Made by a program: the position numbers and the translations under genes. A model generated the notes under the pieces. The model had not been told where the DNA came from. It saw only the letters and a program-made list of their open reading frames with translations, and ran no database searches. 64,000 nt of DNA from Selaginella moellendorffii. Taxonomy: Eukaryota > Streptophyta > Lycopodiopsida > Selaginellales > Selaginellaceae. Each line of letters starts with the position of its first letter. Position 1 is the first letter of the stretch. The stretch spans positions 320,752-384,751 of the forward strand of contig NW_003314283.1 in the NCBI RefSeq assembly GCF_000143415.4, read 5' to 3'. Shown here one piece after another: positions 25,025 to 35,404 of the stretch.

Positions 25025-25246
25025 CTATGGTTTTGGTGGTGTTCTTCCTTTGTTAATATTGATTCTATCTGGTGATCCTGGTGAAATGGATGGAGATTTT
25101 CGCTTGAACACTCTGCTTGGCAACGATGCTGGTTTTGAATCCACTGTGCTCGCCGACTGGAAGGGCCTGGCAGCAGCAGCACCATGGAGAAACAGGATGA
25201 GCACGGCCAAGATCACAACCACATGAACCATCCTTGATCTCTCCAT
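25025..25246 (-). CDS. Small secreted peptide precursor, CLE-like
   Basis: This intronless frame encodes 73 residues. The N-terminus has a basic start and then a strong hydrophobic core (VVVILAVLILFLHGAAA), a classical signal peptide ending near residue 26. A variable linker follows. Close to the C-terminus, after a basic KRK, there is the segment SISPGSPDRIN. It resembles the SPGGPDP core of CLE signalling peptides such as the RVSPGGPDP type. It lacks the typical leading Arg and the Pro after Asp, so CLE membership is an inference. Another secreted peptide family is possible. Confidence 0.55.
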   Translation of the reverse strand: MERSRMVHVVVILAVLILFLHGAAAARPFQSASTVDSKPASLPSRVFKRKSPSISPGSPDRININKGRTPPKP

Positions 25247-25592
25247 TTCCAGAGTAGGAGAGATTGGCTAGCTGAAACTTCTGAACACAAAATTTTGAGT
25301 GCAGCTTGCTACAAAATATGATCCATCATATCAAACCGTGAGGTTTTTATAGATCTGTTTCGCACTGACCCAAGACAAGAAGAGGGAAGTTTCGGTTCAC
25401 TTTCAATACTTGAATCTCGCAGGTCTTGCTTTGATTTTGCGGCACCGTTATGGGTACAGCAAACCAAAAAATATAAAATACAGAGAAATATTCTAAATTA
25501 TAATTGAATATTCTACTTAAACTAAAAATAAAAATATTAACTAATAAATAATTTTTATTTAGTATAGTTTGAAAACAGAGCTTATGCGTTAA
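25247..25592. other. Intergenic, promoter side of the peptide gene
   Basis: AT-rich spacer between the minus-strand peptide precursor and tRNA-Thr. No gene is supported. Confidence 0.5.
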
Positions 25593-25666
25593 GCTTTTAT
25601 GGCTCAGTTGGCTAGAGCACCCGTTTAGTAAGCGGGAGGTCCTGAGTTCGACTCTCAGTAAAAGCA
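25593..25666 (+). tRNA. tRNA-Thr (anticodon AGT)
   Basis: A 74-nt cloverleaf. The acceptor stem GCTTTTA/TAAAAGC is perfect, with discriminator A. The D-arm is TGGCTCAGTTGG. The anticodon stem is CCCGT/GCGGG with loop TTAGTAA, placing AGT at positions 34-36. The T-loop TTCGACT lies in a GGTCCTGAGTTCG context. CCA is not encoded, as expected for a nuclear gene. A T-rich stretch (ttttgttttt, 25672 onward) can serve as Pol III terminator. The sequence is intronless. Confidence 0.93.
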
Positions 25667-25789
25667 TTTAGTTTTGTTTTTGCTTCCTAGGGCTTGTGGC
25701 AATGCTGCTAGAAAATTTGCACTTCTCGCTCTTCACTCCACCTCCGCGAAGATTTTGTCGTCGTGGGAGAGCTCGCGAGCGCTGCTGCC

Positions 25790-28064
25790 ATGGCTTCGTC
25801 ATCGCCGGGAATTGCTGCTCCATTCGCCACGCCGCCAAAGCTCAGTAAGTACCAGCAGTGCCTCCATGGCTGGAGCTCTGAGATTTCGTCTCGAGCAGGA
25901 TCTCGAGAGAGCCAGCTGATCGGAGCGGCGGATTCGAGGGAAGGAATCCCTTGATCGGTGCATTCCACGAGAAAGGGGACGTCGTGGCTGGGAAATACAG
26001 GATTGTTGGTGTTCTTGGCAGCGGTGGCGTGGGTGTTACGTATGAGGCCGAGACCGAACAAGGCGATGCTGTGGCTATCAAAGCCATGTCTCTGAGAAAC
26101 ATGAAAGGCTGGAAGGTTAGTTCTTTGTTTCTCTTCTCCGTGTGATCATGCTTGCATTGCTTGCAGGATCTCGATCTTTTCGAAAGGGAAGCTAGAGTGT
26201 TAAAATCACTCCAGCATTCTGGGATCCCCGAATACATCGACTTCTTTGAGGTATTGCTGTTGTTTCTTTGTTTTTTCCTTTCTTCTTTCTTTTTGTTTTT
26301 TTCCTTGTTGAAGCTGAATACTAAGCTCGCAGATAGAAAACGAGAAAGATAAAGGCTTTTACATCGTCCAGAAGGTCGCAAAAGGAAAATCGTTGGCCAA
26401 GCTAGTTGAGGAGGGATGGCGAGTCTCTGAGCAGGAGGTGAAAGACATCGCCATCGAGGTTTGCAACTAAACACTTGTAGTTGCAACGGTGACATTCTCT
26501 TTTAGATTCTTGATGTCTTGAAATATCTGGGAAGCTTGAGGCCTCCTGTCATTCATCGAGATATCAAGGTTCGTTTCGCAACTTTATGAAAGTCTCACGA
26601 TCGTTTTTTGTGAATCTTTTTTTGCAGCCTGATAACATCATATTGGACGAAGCGACTGGCAAAGTGAAGGTGGTTGATTTTGGCGCCGTGCAAGATACAA
26701 CATCGTCGGCAACTTTTATCGGCAGCACTGTTGTTGGCACGGTGTGAGCTCCGCAAATCTAGTTTTTTCTTTGAGGTCTAAGCCTTTTATCGAACACAGG
26801 CTTTAGATTTTGTTCACTGAAGCGTTTCTTTTTTTTCCTTGCAGTACGGCTACATGGCTCCAGAGCAATTTCAAAACCGTGCCACGCTGCAGACTGATCT
26901 GTATGGACTTGGTGGAACGCTTTTGTTCATGCTTTCGGGACGCTCTCCTGCAACGTTTCCTCAGGTTTGGAAAACATAGAAAGCCTCGGCCATCTCTAAC
27001 CTTTTCAAATTTTGCAGAAAAGACTGAGAGTTGATTTCCAAAACTTTGTTTCTGCGAGCCCAAGCATGACGCGTGTGGTTGAAAAGCTTCTAGAACCAGC
27101 TCCTGAAGACAGATATCAGGTCATTGATATTTTTTCTGGTTTCCTTTACATTGTGTGATGGATGCAGTCAGCTGACGAGGTGATTCGGGCACTTCAAGAT
27201 GGCGAATCTCCCGTTGTGGCAGGGGAGAGTTTTTTCGATTATGCTGCAAAAAGTCGAAAGCCATATGGAACAAAAGTTGTATGTATCTCGCTTTTTCGAA
27301 CTGTTTCTATAATCGTTTTCCTTTTAAAAGGTGTTGACAAGGTTCCCAGACTCCTTGACAATCAGCATTCCTCGAGCAGGTGTTGGTGCGGCTGCTGCTA
27401 CTGGAACGTTTGCTTTGGTATGTCACTCCCTTCGTTTTTCTCTAAGTTGCTCAACTAACAGTATTGTAGGCGTGGAATTCATTCCTCTTGCTTTGGACGT
27501 TCGGAGCACCATTGCCATTCGTTTTCTTTTCTATCCCTTTCTGGTTTGTTGGATATGGGTACGTCTCATCATTTTTAAGCCAGTTTTGTCAGCTAAAACC
27601 GTGATGCTTGCTTCTTGCAGTCTTTCCAAAGACGCGCTCTCTGCACTCACTGTTACAACTTTCATAGAGCTTACGAAACGTTATTTCTCAATCGAATGGA
27701 AGGTGGGAAACTTCTGAACACATCGGGTTCAAGGCTTGACACAAGACATCACTTCGGTGGAGCTTTGTGCGGAATGGGTAGAGTTTTTGTCCAATCACCT
27801 TTCCAAACTCCTGTGTCCATTTCCCAGGTACGAAACAGGCGGCGGATCAAATCGTGCTGCATCAGGGAAGGTGTCAAAGTCCACGATTTCGGAGGGGGGC
27901 TGGAGCTGGTGGAGAAGAATTGGCTGGTAAACGAGATATCGTCGTTCCTGGGGATTCCCCCGCCGCCTCCAGTCTTGGAAGAGACTTTCGTGGATAACAG
28001 AGCGTGGGATAGAGAACGCGACTTTTGGGGGAGAGATCGAGATTTCCATGACGACTTTTGGTAG
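25790..28064 (+). CDS. Ser/Thr protein kinase with C-terminal membrane segment
   Basis: I assembled the following exons: 25790-25844, 25916-26115, 26167-26250, 26333-26458, 26506-26568, 26628-26741, 26845-26964, 27018-27119, 27168-27278, 27331-27417, 27470-27558, 27621-27702, about 27730-27777 and 27828-28064, giving about 505 residues. All internal splice phases agree except around 27703-27730, where the join is unclear. Kinase motifs are in order: glycine loop GSGGVGVTY, VAIK lysine, HRDIKPDN catalytic loop split by an intron, VDFG, and YMAPEQF activation-segment end. Exon 11 encodes a strongly hydrophobic stretch (WTFGAPLPFVFF...), so the protein is probably membrane-anchored. The C-terminus contains EKNWLVNEI. 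The short Ser/Pro-rich N-terminus could be a transit peptide. The exon-2 acceptor may instead be at 25882. Confidence 0.85.
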
Positions 28065-28249
28065 CACTTAGAACGAGACCGGCCTCAGGTACTGTGGAGA
28101 ATGTGCCAGATAGCTAACTTGTAATTGACTTTCAGGTACAGTGGGAAAAATAAAATACACTCGTAGCTTTCGTGTCTATAAGGTGAAACCGGCTTCTTCT
28201 ACGATTATCTAGTTCCTGGCAGGCGAAAACTTCGGTATAGCAGTGTGAG

Positions 28250-28542
28250 ATGATGAAGGGACTCGTCTGTGCAATCGTACTGCTGCTGGCGCTTTCGCCA
28301 TGTATTCTTGCAGCTGGTAAGCAGTGTCAGTTTAGCTAAGGTTGTCACCGTTTTGTTTGTTTCCAGTCTGCCCTCAGTACTGCATCGCAAGCGCCGATTA
28401 CGTGATCTGCGAGTCTCCGTCGCCTGCGAAGTATCCGCCAGCGTGTGGGAACTGCTGCTTTGCAAAGGGAGAGATTGGAAGCCTTGCAAAGAACTGCAGC
28501 ATACACCTCAAGGATGGGACTCTTCTTGCTTGCAATTTCTAG
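28250..28542 (+). CDS. Potato inhibitor II-type secreted peptide 1
   Basis: The exons are 28250-28316 and 28367-28542; the 50-nt intron is GTAAGC...TTCCAG. The product is 80 residues. A signal peptide (LVCAIVLLLALSPCILAA) is followed by one compact module with eight cysteines: C-P-x-x-C, Y-V-I-C, A-C-G-N-C-C, C-S-I and D-G-T-L-x-A-C. This spacing, including the NCC pair and the DGT before the last Cys, is that of the potato type-II proteinase inhibitor family, which blocks serine proteases in defence. It has a single domain rather than the multi-domain Solanaceae form. Protease specificity cannot be read off. Confidence 0.8.
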
Positions 28543-28779
28543 CTGCAAGATTTGATAGTGTCGTGTCTTAAGGTACTTTCGTATTTGGAAGAACTAATAT
28601 GTGTCTCTGTTATATCAAGTTTCTTGCTACGACTTCTCGGTCACTGCGAGAATTTTCGCGCAGCAATCGTGTCTAACTTGAACTCTTTTCCATTCGTTTG
28701 ACCGGTGCGAAGTTCCAGCAACTATAAAAGTCGGCATCAGTCGGGTAAGTGGGAACTTATCCATTTGCATTCCAGGAAG

Positions 28780-29078
28780 ATGAAGCTCGCTCTCTCCTGT
28801 GCTGTTGTGCTGCTGCTGGTCTTTTACCAATGCGAACTCGTCCCTGGTAAGCTAGCCAAAGTTTTTTGCTGTGCTTGACGAGTTTTTTCCTTCGTTTTTG
28901 TCCAGCATGTCCACAGTACTGCCTCTCGGATGCCGATTATGTGATCTGCAACTCGCCCGTGCCTGCAAAGTATCCGGCTTCGTGTGGAAACTGCTGCTTT
29001 GCAAGGAGCGCAGTCGGAAGCTCGAAGGATTGTAGCATTCACCTCACCGATGGGAGTCTTCAGGCCTGTGGCTTCTAG
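28780..29078 (+). CDS. Potato inhibitor II-type secreted peptide 2
   Basis: The exons are 28780-28846 and 28906-29078 (59-nt intron), giving 79 residues. It is a tandem paralogue of the gene at 28250, with the same first-exon length (67 nt), the same phase-1 intron after the signal peptide and the same eight-cysteine module (CPQYC, ADYVIC, CGNCCFA, DCSIHL, DGSLQAC). The pair arose by local duplication. Confidence 0.8.
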
Positions 29079-29480
29079 TTTCGTGACAAGAGAGTAACTT
29101 TCCTTCTTAATAGTACATAGTTACAGGCATTTGATCTTTTTTCTTGGTAGTACTCTCTCTCTCTCTCTCTCGGAAGATCTGAGAGATACAAACCATCGCC
29201 CATCGAATCGTCTACGAGAGGAGATGGAGATGTGCGAGAGAAACACCACACACACAAGAAAAAAAAAGAGTGTGAGTAACCAAACACGCTGGAAAAGAAT
29301 AAAGTCTACATGCTCGAGGAAGAAAAGGAAAGCTTTTTTGAGCGAGATTGTCTCTCACGAGATTGTTTTGGAGAAGAACCTGTCCTCCATCGCTCGGGAA
29401 AAACTCGGCTAGACCGAGAGAGAGAGCAAACAAAATTGTGTATGTACCTCACGGTAGTGAAGCGTAAACCCCGAAAGTTT
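29079..29480. other. Spacer with (CT)n tract
   Basis: It contains a CT microsatellite at about 29153-29171 and purine-rich sequence. It is probably the 3' UTR of the minus-strand trihelix gene. No gene is supported. Confidence 0.5.
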
Positions 29481-30605
29481 TCACGGATCTTCCATTTCCT
29501 GTGAAGCTCCTCCTCCGCCACCACCACCACCACCACCACCACCAGCGTTCTCGGCCTTTTTCACCGGTTTCTTCCTCCTCGGCTTGTTGGAGGAGAAGAG
29601 CCGGGCAATCTGGAGCTGCGTGTTGAGCATCATCTCCGCTCGCTTGGCCTCCATCTCGATCCGCCGGAGCTCCGCCTCGGCATTCAACCGAGCCACCTCC
29701 CGCTGCATCTGGATCTGCGCCTCCTCGATTCTCAGCAGCGACTCTCCAAACGATTTCATCACCGCCACCACCTCGTTCATCGAGGACGCTCCCCCGGCAT
29801 GCTTCCGCCGTTTGAATCCACCGCCGCCACAACCAACACCGCCACCACCACCACCGTTACCGCCGGCACCGCCACCACCGCCACCCCGCCCATCCAGGCA
29901 AGCCACTGCCTCTTCTCGGACCCTCGAGCAAGGATCCAGCAAGCTCGTCAAGCTCCCATTCTCCTTCGCGACGTGGTGGTGTGGAGTCGTGAAGGACGTA
30001 TCCTCGTCCTCGATCTCCTTCTCGCCAATCCTTCCAGCAGCGGCGGTGGCAGCCCCGGGAGTACACTGCCGGAAGTGGAGATGGCTCTCGATCTGGTTGA
30101 AAGAATCCAGCTCCATCACCGCGGGTTGTGCGTGCTCGCCGTTATCCATCCCCCCCGGCATCCCCACCACGCTCTTGAATCCATTCCTCGCCAGCAAGCT
30201 CTCCATCCTCTGGAAGAAGACCCACTTGGAATACGATCCGGGAGCGCCGCCCACTCCAGTGCCCTTCATCGCCTTCTCCGCGCGGTACTTCTTCTTCATG
30301 TCCTCGATCTTGTTCTTGCACTGCGTGGGCGTCTTGGCCACCCACAATCCACTGCTGTGCGTGGCGAGCCTGTGCGCGATCTCCTCCCAGTGCTTGCTCT
30401 TGACATTCCCCCTCTCCAGCTGATTCCACTTCTCCTCGTACGCATCCAGCAAGAACCACACCTCCTGGTCCGTCCAGAAGTTAAATTCCTTGCGGGCGCC
30501 ATCGCCGCGGTCCTTGTCCTTGCCATCGCTGCCATCGGCGTGAGAGGGAGACTGCATCATGCCCGCCATCGCATTCATGCTCGCTTCGCCTCCCCCCTGC
30601 GCCAT
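29481..30605 (-). CDS. Trihelix (GT/SIP1-type) transcription factor
   Basis: A single-exon frame of 374 residues from the ATG at 30605. The frame is open further upstream, but MAQGGGEASMN is the most likely start. A trihelix DNA-binding domain lies at about residues 39-135: FWTDQEVWFLLDAYEEKW, KSKHWEEIA, then a third helix with TPTQCKNKIEDMKKKYR and a conserved WVFFQRME. The middle is low-complexity and Gly-rich (about 240-285). An alpha-helical, Arg/Glu-rich segment (MQREVARLNAEAELRR...) looks like a C-terminal coiled coil. It is followed by a basic PRRKKPVKK stretch, a possible nuclear localisation signal, and a poly-Gly run encoded by a CCACCA repeat at about 29517-29545. It should bind GT-like promoter elements; its targets are unknown. 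Confidence 0.88.
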   Translation of the reverse strand: MAQGGGEASMNAMAGMMQSPSHADGSDGKDKDRGDGARKEFNFWTDQEVWFLLDAYEEKWNQLERGNVKSKHWEEIAHRLATHSSGLWVAKTPTQCKNKIEDMKKKYRAEKAMKGTGVGGAPGSYSKWVFFQRMESLLARNGFKSVVGMPGGMDNGEHAQPAVMELDSFNQIESHLHFRQCTPGAATAAAGRIGEKEIEDEDTSFTTPHHHVAKENGSLTSLLDPCSRVREEAVACLDGRGGGGGGAGGNGGGGGGVGCGGGGFKRRKHAGGASSMNEVVAVMKSFGESLLRIEEAQIQMQREVARLNAEAELRRIEMEAKRAEMMLNTQLQIARLFSSNKPRRKKPVKKAENAGGGGGGGGGGGGASQEMEDP

Positions 30606-30861
30606 CCACACCCTAGAAACCCCTGGAAAACCCTCGCGATCTCTTCCCGGATCCCACACAACCATAGCGGCGATCCTCCTGGCACTCCACCGAATCGATC
30701 CAATCCATCGCTCGCTGGCCTCGATCGCGCATCGACCAGATCGAGGATCGCAAGAACAAGTTAAAATAAATGCTAGCCCTAAAGCCCCATATCTACCTTT
30801 TTGCTTTATTAGCCCTAAGAGCACTTCTTTATTACTTTATTACTTTGTTAGTTAATGAGCT
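30606..30861. promoter_or_regulatory. Upstream region of the trihelix gene
   Basis: GC-rich 5' leader on the minus strand carrying a telo-box-like ccctag at about 30611, then AT-rich sequence up to the assembly gap. Confidence 0.4.
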
Positions 30862-31036
30862 NNNNNNNNNNNNNNNNNNNNNNNNNNNNNNNNNNNNNNN
30901 NNNNNNNNNNNNNNNNNNNNNNNNNNNNNNNNNNNNNNNNNNNNNNNNNNNNNNNNNNNNNNNNNNNNNNNNNNNNNNNNNNNNNNNNNNNNNNNNNNNN
31001 NNNNNNNNNNNNNNNNNNNNNNNNNNNNNNNNNNNN
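30862..31036. other. Assembly gap (175 N)
   Basis: A run of unresolved bases. Its true length is unknown. Confidence 1.
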
Positions 31037-31168
31037 TAGGACAACACAGACGTTACTTATTTACACGAGACCTCTCTCTCCTCTAGAGTTCTTTCTTCGT
31101 GCCTGGCTTGCCGGCAATTCTCCATTCTTTTCTTTGGCGATCGATGGACGAATCGATCGATCGATCTC

Positions 31169-32689
31169 TCACAGCATTAGAGCGATCGCCGTTGCCACTA
31201 GCACATTTCGCATAGCTGATAATCTCTGAGAATACCAACCTGGAAGAAGCAAGCAAAAGAGAACAGTTTTAGCTCGAAAAGAAGGAAGAGAGAGAGAGAG
31301 CTTACTTGAAGAACTCTGAGGTTCTGCTACTCCCGGAACAAAAGCCATGCCTCCCGAAAGTTTATCGGGAAAATCTGGAGCAGCCGAGACGAAGTCCGGT
31401 GACTTTGCAAACCCGGTCTGGATGGAGTAAACCGGAGCGGGAGCTGGGGCGTCGTAAGCTCCAGGATAGAACAACTTTGGGGAGCGTCCATAGCTGTAGT
31501 CTGTGTATTCCTGCGACCCACCTGAGACTGGAGCTGGGCTTGGAGCTGGGCTTGGAGCGATATCAAGTCCCAGAGCGTGCCGAAACATTGGCGAAAGTTG
31601 TATATCCTTCACCCTCCCGAACAGCGTATGGTTTAGCCTGAGGTTCTTCCGGTGCCTTGAGACCTTGAGAGCCAGCTGCCTTATTCTCGTCGAAGAAAAA
31701 TGGCGTCCGGCAGGGAATACCGTAGCCTGTATGATGACAGGAGACTCCACCGTGGAGCCGTTTAGATTTGTCAGCCGAGCGATCAAAGTCTACAAGAGCA
31801 AGTAAAAGAGTTAAAGCTAAAGATGTGAGAAGAACGAGAACTATTCTAACCTCGTTGTGTTGCAGACTGATCCCACCCGCGAGCTGATGCTTGAAAACTC
31901 GAAAGTTGCTACTCACGCCGGAGATGTGTCTGTTGGGCAATGTGAAGTTGAAAAGCGACGGCCTCCTGAGAGACTTCTGCCACTTCCCAGGGACGATGCT
32001 CAATCCGCCAGGAAACTTGTTGATTTGGAAATCGTACACTTGTCCGAACGTCGTCGGCGTCAGAGAAAGGTTCCTCTGTTGCAGGAAAAACTTCACGAGG
32101 CTCTTCTTGACAGCAGACTCGTTGTAAGGCGCCCGATGGTCGGGAAGGAGCTGAAAGCGAACTTCGGCATACCTGCAATCGTTGGTTTGGTTTACGGACA
32201 ATAAAGACACCTGAAAGTGACAACACATTATACACATATATCTTGTGAAGCACGCACAGCACATACCTTCATGTTTGAGGAAGGGATATGGCTCGAAAGA
32301 TTTGCCTCAAGCTCCGCTTTGTATCTTTCGATGACTGAAGCGGATCTCTGGAGCTTAAACGTGAACATGAATGGAGCTGAAAAAACAAGAGAGAAAGAAG
32401 AATTAGATGGTCCAATCTAGAAACAAGAACCAAGTACTAGAAAGAGTCTACCTTCGATGAAAGAGTTCTTCGCACCGTTGTGTCCTCTACGAATGCCAAC
32501 GGTGAGCAAAACAAACACCAAGAGCTGCAAGCTGAGAACCACCGTGACGATCCATCTCCAAGTCGACCTCTGGAAGCACGAGCGGCAGTCTTGTGGATTC
32601 ACGGGGCCCTCGGTCTCCAAAGCCGCCGACGATGGAGCTCCCTCATCGTTCTTCCCCATAACCTTCCTTAACACCCGGCCGACGGCCAT
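31169..32689 (-). CDS. Membrane protein with duplicated DUF7036-like domain
   Basis: Exons on the minus strand are 32689-32452, 32376-32267, 32210-31851, 31789-31306 and 31239-31169. All phases agree and the product is 420 residues. The N-terminus is cytosolic-like with a Cys-rich patch (DCRSCFQRS). One transmembrane helix follows at about residues 50-70 (VTVVLSLQLLVFVLLTVGI). Two related extracellular modules come next, each with an FxLQ/FxVF-type start and an LTPTTFGQVYDF or HTLFGRVKDIQL segment. The later part is Pro/Ala-rich (APSPAPSPAPV), like an arabinogalactan-type linker, and the protein ends in a hydrophobic tail (VLVATAIALML). The layout fits the plant DUF7036 family of unknown function; the family name is from memory and should be searched. 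It is divergently transcribed from the gene at 33294. Confidence 0.7.
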
Positions 32690-33293
32690 CCACTGGCATG
32701 GCAATCCCTACACTCACTGCTACAAATCGGCATCTACTGGCCAATGTAGATGCCCCGACCCTCGCCCCGGGAGCGACAATGCCGCCATCGCCTAGAAATC
32801 GAGCCAGCGCAAGCGAGGATGAGGGCCTCTACTGTAGCCTCGACTGGATCGATCGATCCCTGGACCGAAATCTTACCTCTAGACGGCGCTCGCTGAGATC
32901 TCGCCTAGCTGCGTCGCCGCATCAGCGCCTGGAATGCTTGCTCCCCTCGGCGGCGTCGTGGCATAGCAAAACCCTCGAGCTCGATCCAGCTGAAGCGACC
33001 TAACTCGCCATGGACACGTCCATCCGACGGTGGGATCCAGCGCCACGTCCACTAGAGTTAAAAAAACCGGGTTTTCTGGCAATCCAACGGCGCGCAAGCG
33101 TGGATTAGATTTGGCCCGGGTTGATCCAAGCGCTGGCATTCCGCCAGGTCGACTCTAGCTGGCGCTCTGAAAATAAAGGTACACCCACATTAAAGGCTTT
33201 TAAATTTCTGTTTTGTTAGAGTTTTCAAAACATTAGGGTTTAAGCACCAGGGATTTCTCCGGCGATTGATCGCGTGCGCGATCCTCACGGCGA
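32690..33293. promoter_or_regulatory. Shared divergent promoter region
   Basis: This 600-bp region separates two start codons on opposite strands. It is GC-rich toward the minus gene and AT-rich toward the plus gene. A telo-box (tagggttta, about 33234-33242) lies about 50 nt before the plus start codon. No uninterrupted coding frame is credible. Confidence 0.5.
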
Positions 33294-34729
33294 ATGGATC
33301 TTCTCTTTGCGATGAGGTAATTCGATCCAAACACTTGGGATTTCTCTTGGCCTTTCCTAAAATTTTCAATCTCTTGCGATAGCTGGCCAAATGTGTAGCG
33401 AGAGTTTCTTGCCAAAAGGTATGAGTCATGGCTCGCGTTTTGGAGTATGCCCTTGCTGTCACGCTTCCATCGCGCTATTTTTTATGGACTCTCACTTAGA
33501 CACTTGTCTCCGAAGAAGGTTGGGTCCCTTCTTTGCTTGCTTCTAAACTTCTAACTTGGCTCGCATTTGATGTTCTTATTAGTTACGAGGAGGATTATGT
33601 GGAACCAGATGATGAAAAATCAGTTAAGATTTTTTTTTTTTTTCTCCTTCTCGTGGCTGGGAAGTTGTAATGTGTGCATCTCTTTTCTCTGAATTCAGGA
33701 GGAAGAACCTCAGACCAAGCAAGAAGTGTTTCCACTCTTCCGTCAAAGAAAGAAGGCGTGTTTGCTTTTGCATCCCTTTTCTTTTCTTTTCTTTTCTTCT
33801 TGTTTTCTTACTCGTGTTTTAAGCTTTTGGCATCTCAGATCATTCATATTATCAGGCACGGGCATACTTTGTTTCAGCAAGGAGATCAGAAGATGATCGA
33901 TGTAAGGCTCTCGGCTCAAGGCATTCAACAGGTAAGAGTATGATCCTCCAGTTTTTTAATCTTCTTCCGTTTTGCTAATATAAAACTCTTGGTATGATCA
34001 TTTAGGCCTCCTGCATTGGTCAGCAGTTGCTGTCGCTTAAGCCAGACGTGGTAAACGTTTCAATAGGAAGATTTCTAGAGCTTACTTGTGTGGTCTAGAT
34101 TCTAGTTTCTCCTCTAACAAGAGCGTTGGACACATTGAAATGGGCTTTACACCCGTTCAAGGTGATATACAAGGTTTTGCATTCTCCCAAATTTGTATTC
34201 AGGACGAGAGAAGCAGTTTGCGTCTGGAAGTCAGCAGCTTACACACTGAGCACGTAGCTGGTGCTGGAGATATTGGCCGTGATCCACAGGTAACCACTTT
34301 CTTCTCTTTCAACTTAAAATGTATTGCTAGAGAACTCACTTTGCTTACAGGTACTTTCTCTTGATTTTCCTTGGCTATCATTCGAGAAGCTCGATCCAGT
34401 CTGGTGGTTCTCGCCGCCAGAGGCTCCAAACATCGGGGCATTTCGGACGAGAGAAAACACTGGTCTGACTTCCTTTCCCCTTCTCTAATTTTGATGTATT
34501 CTTCATGAACTCAGCGAACCTCCGCAAACGGGTCGCTTCTTTTCGTCGCCATCTTCTTTCAAGGCCAGAACAAGTAATTGCTGTTGTTGGACATTCTACT
34601 TTCTTCATGGTGCGTATTCTTTGGAGGATGTTTCGTCTCTGTAACTCTTTCTACTGTGGTTCGCTCCAGGTGCTTACCGGTGAGAAGAAGCGAATGCGTC
34701 ACTGTGAGTTTCGCAAGCTCGCAATCTAA
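33294..34729 (+). CDS. Phosphoglycerate mutase-like (histidine phosphatase) protein
   Basis: The exons are 33294-33316, 33583-33622, 33699-33755, 33839-33931, 34006-34050, 34099-34173, 34203-34289, 34351-34462, 34515-34609 and 34670-34729. All phases close and the product is 228 residues. The catalytic RHG motif lies in exon 4 (HIIRHGHTLF). LVSPLTRALDT, EHVAGAGDIGR and the second-histidine motif VVGHSTFF follow in order. These define the plant branch of the histidine phosphatase (dPGM-like) superfamily; the substrate is unknown. The N-terminal 40 residues are acidic. The intron after 33755 must use a GC donor (AAG|GCGTGT...CTCAG) to keep the frame. Confidence 0.82.
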
Positions 34730-35038
34730 GTAATGTGCATTTGCAACATTGTGTTTTCTCTAACCTTTGAAAATTTGATAGGACGTGATGGTGCCAAAGG
34801 TATTTCCCAAAGTCATCCCGGAGTTCATGCTGTAAGAAATGTTTCCAGACAGTTGGCCTTTTATGTGTTTCAGGCAGAATTTATGATCAAGTCCATAACT
34901 GTCAATTCTTCAATATCTTGGTAGTGTTCAAATTGCTCTCAAACTCTCTTCTTTGGATTGATTCTTTTGTTTTGCTCAAGACTGTCAGCAGCTTGAAAAC
35001 TTATTAAACTCTCTTCCCTGTGTTTGCATGCTTGGAGC
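34730..35038. other. 3' region of the mutase-like gene
   Basis: No gene is supported in this AT-rich spacer. Confidence 0.5.
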
Positions 35039-35404
35039 GGGATGAGCATACAGCCAGCTACAATCATTTCAGCACTGGTTGCCTTCCCTCCAGCGTGCCT
35101 TGCAGGGAAGGCAGCCTTCAAATCCATCAAAAGCTTCATCACAAGTGTTCTAGAACTGGAGAGCATTGCAGTTCAAGCTGCATCTGATGAAGGCTGATGT
35201 ATTTGCCGCTTGTTGAAGACAGCATGGGCAGACTCATCAGCCTACAAGGCTCTGGAGAGGGGCAAAAAAAGCCTTGAAAATCTGAGAAGCCATGCCTTTC
35301 AGGCAGCTTCAAGCAGTGGTGGTGCTAGTACCAGTACAAATTGGCTTGAAAGGTATCTCAAGTGTGGAAGTTTGCATAGGGTTTCTATTGGGAAGTATGA
35401 TTGA
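35039..35404 (+). pseudogene. Gene fragment A (related to 36272-36680)
   Basis: A frame starting MSIQPATIISALV... continues to KSFITSVLELESIAVQA and then meets a stop (about 35192). A second open piece in another frame (35210-35404, KTAWADSSAYKALERGKK) follows. The first 120 nt align with 36270-36400. I do not recognise the family. The frame breaks suggest a decaying copy. Confidence 0.45.

Noticed and set aside
29481-30764. Plus-strand ORFs of 279 and 321 codons opposite the trihelix gene
   Set aside because: They are antisense shadows of the GC-rich trihelix reading frame, with no domain.
30770-31229. ORFs across 30862-31036
   Set aside because: They run through unresolved N bases.
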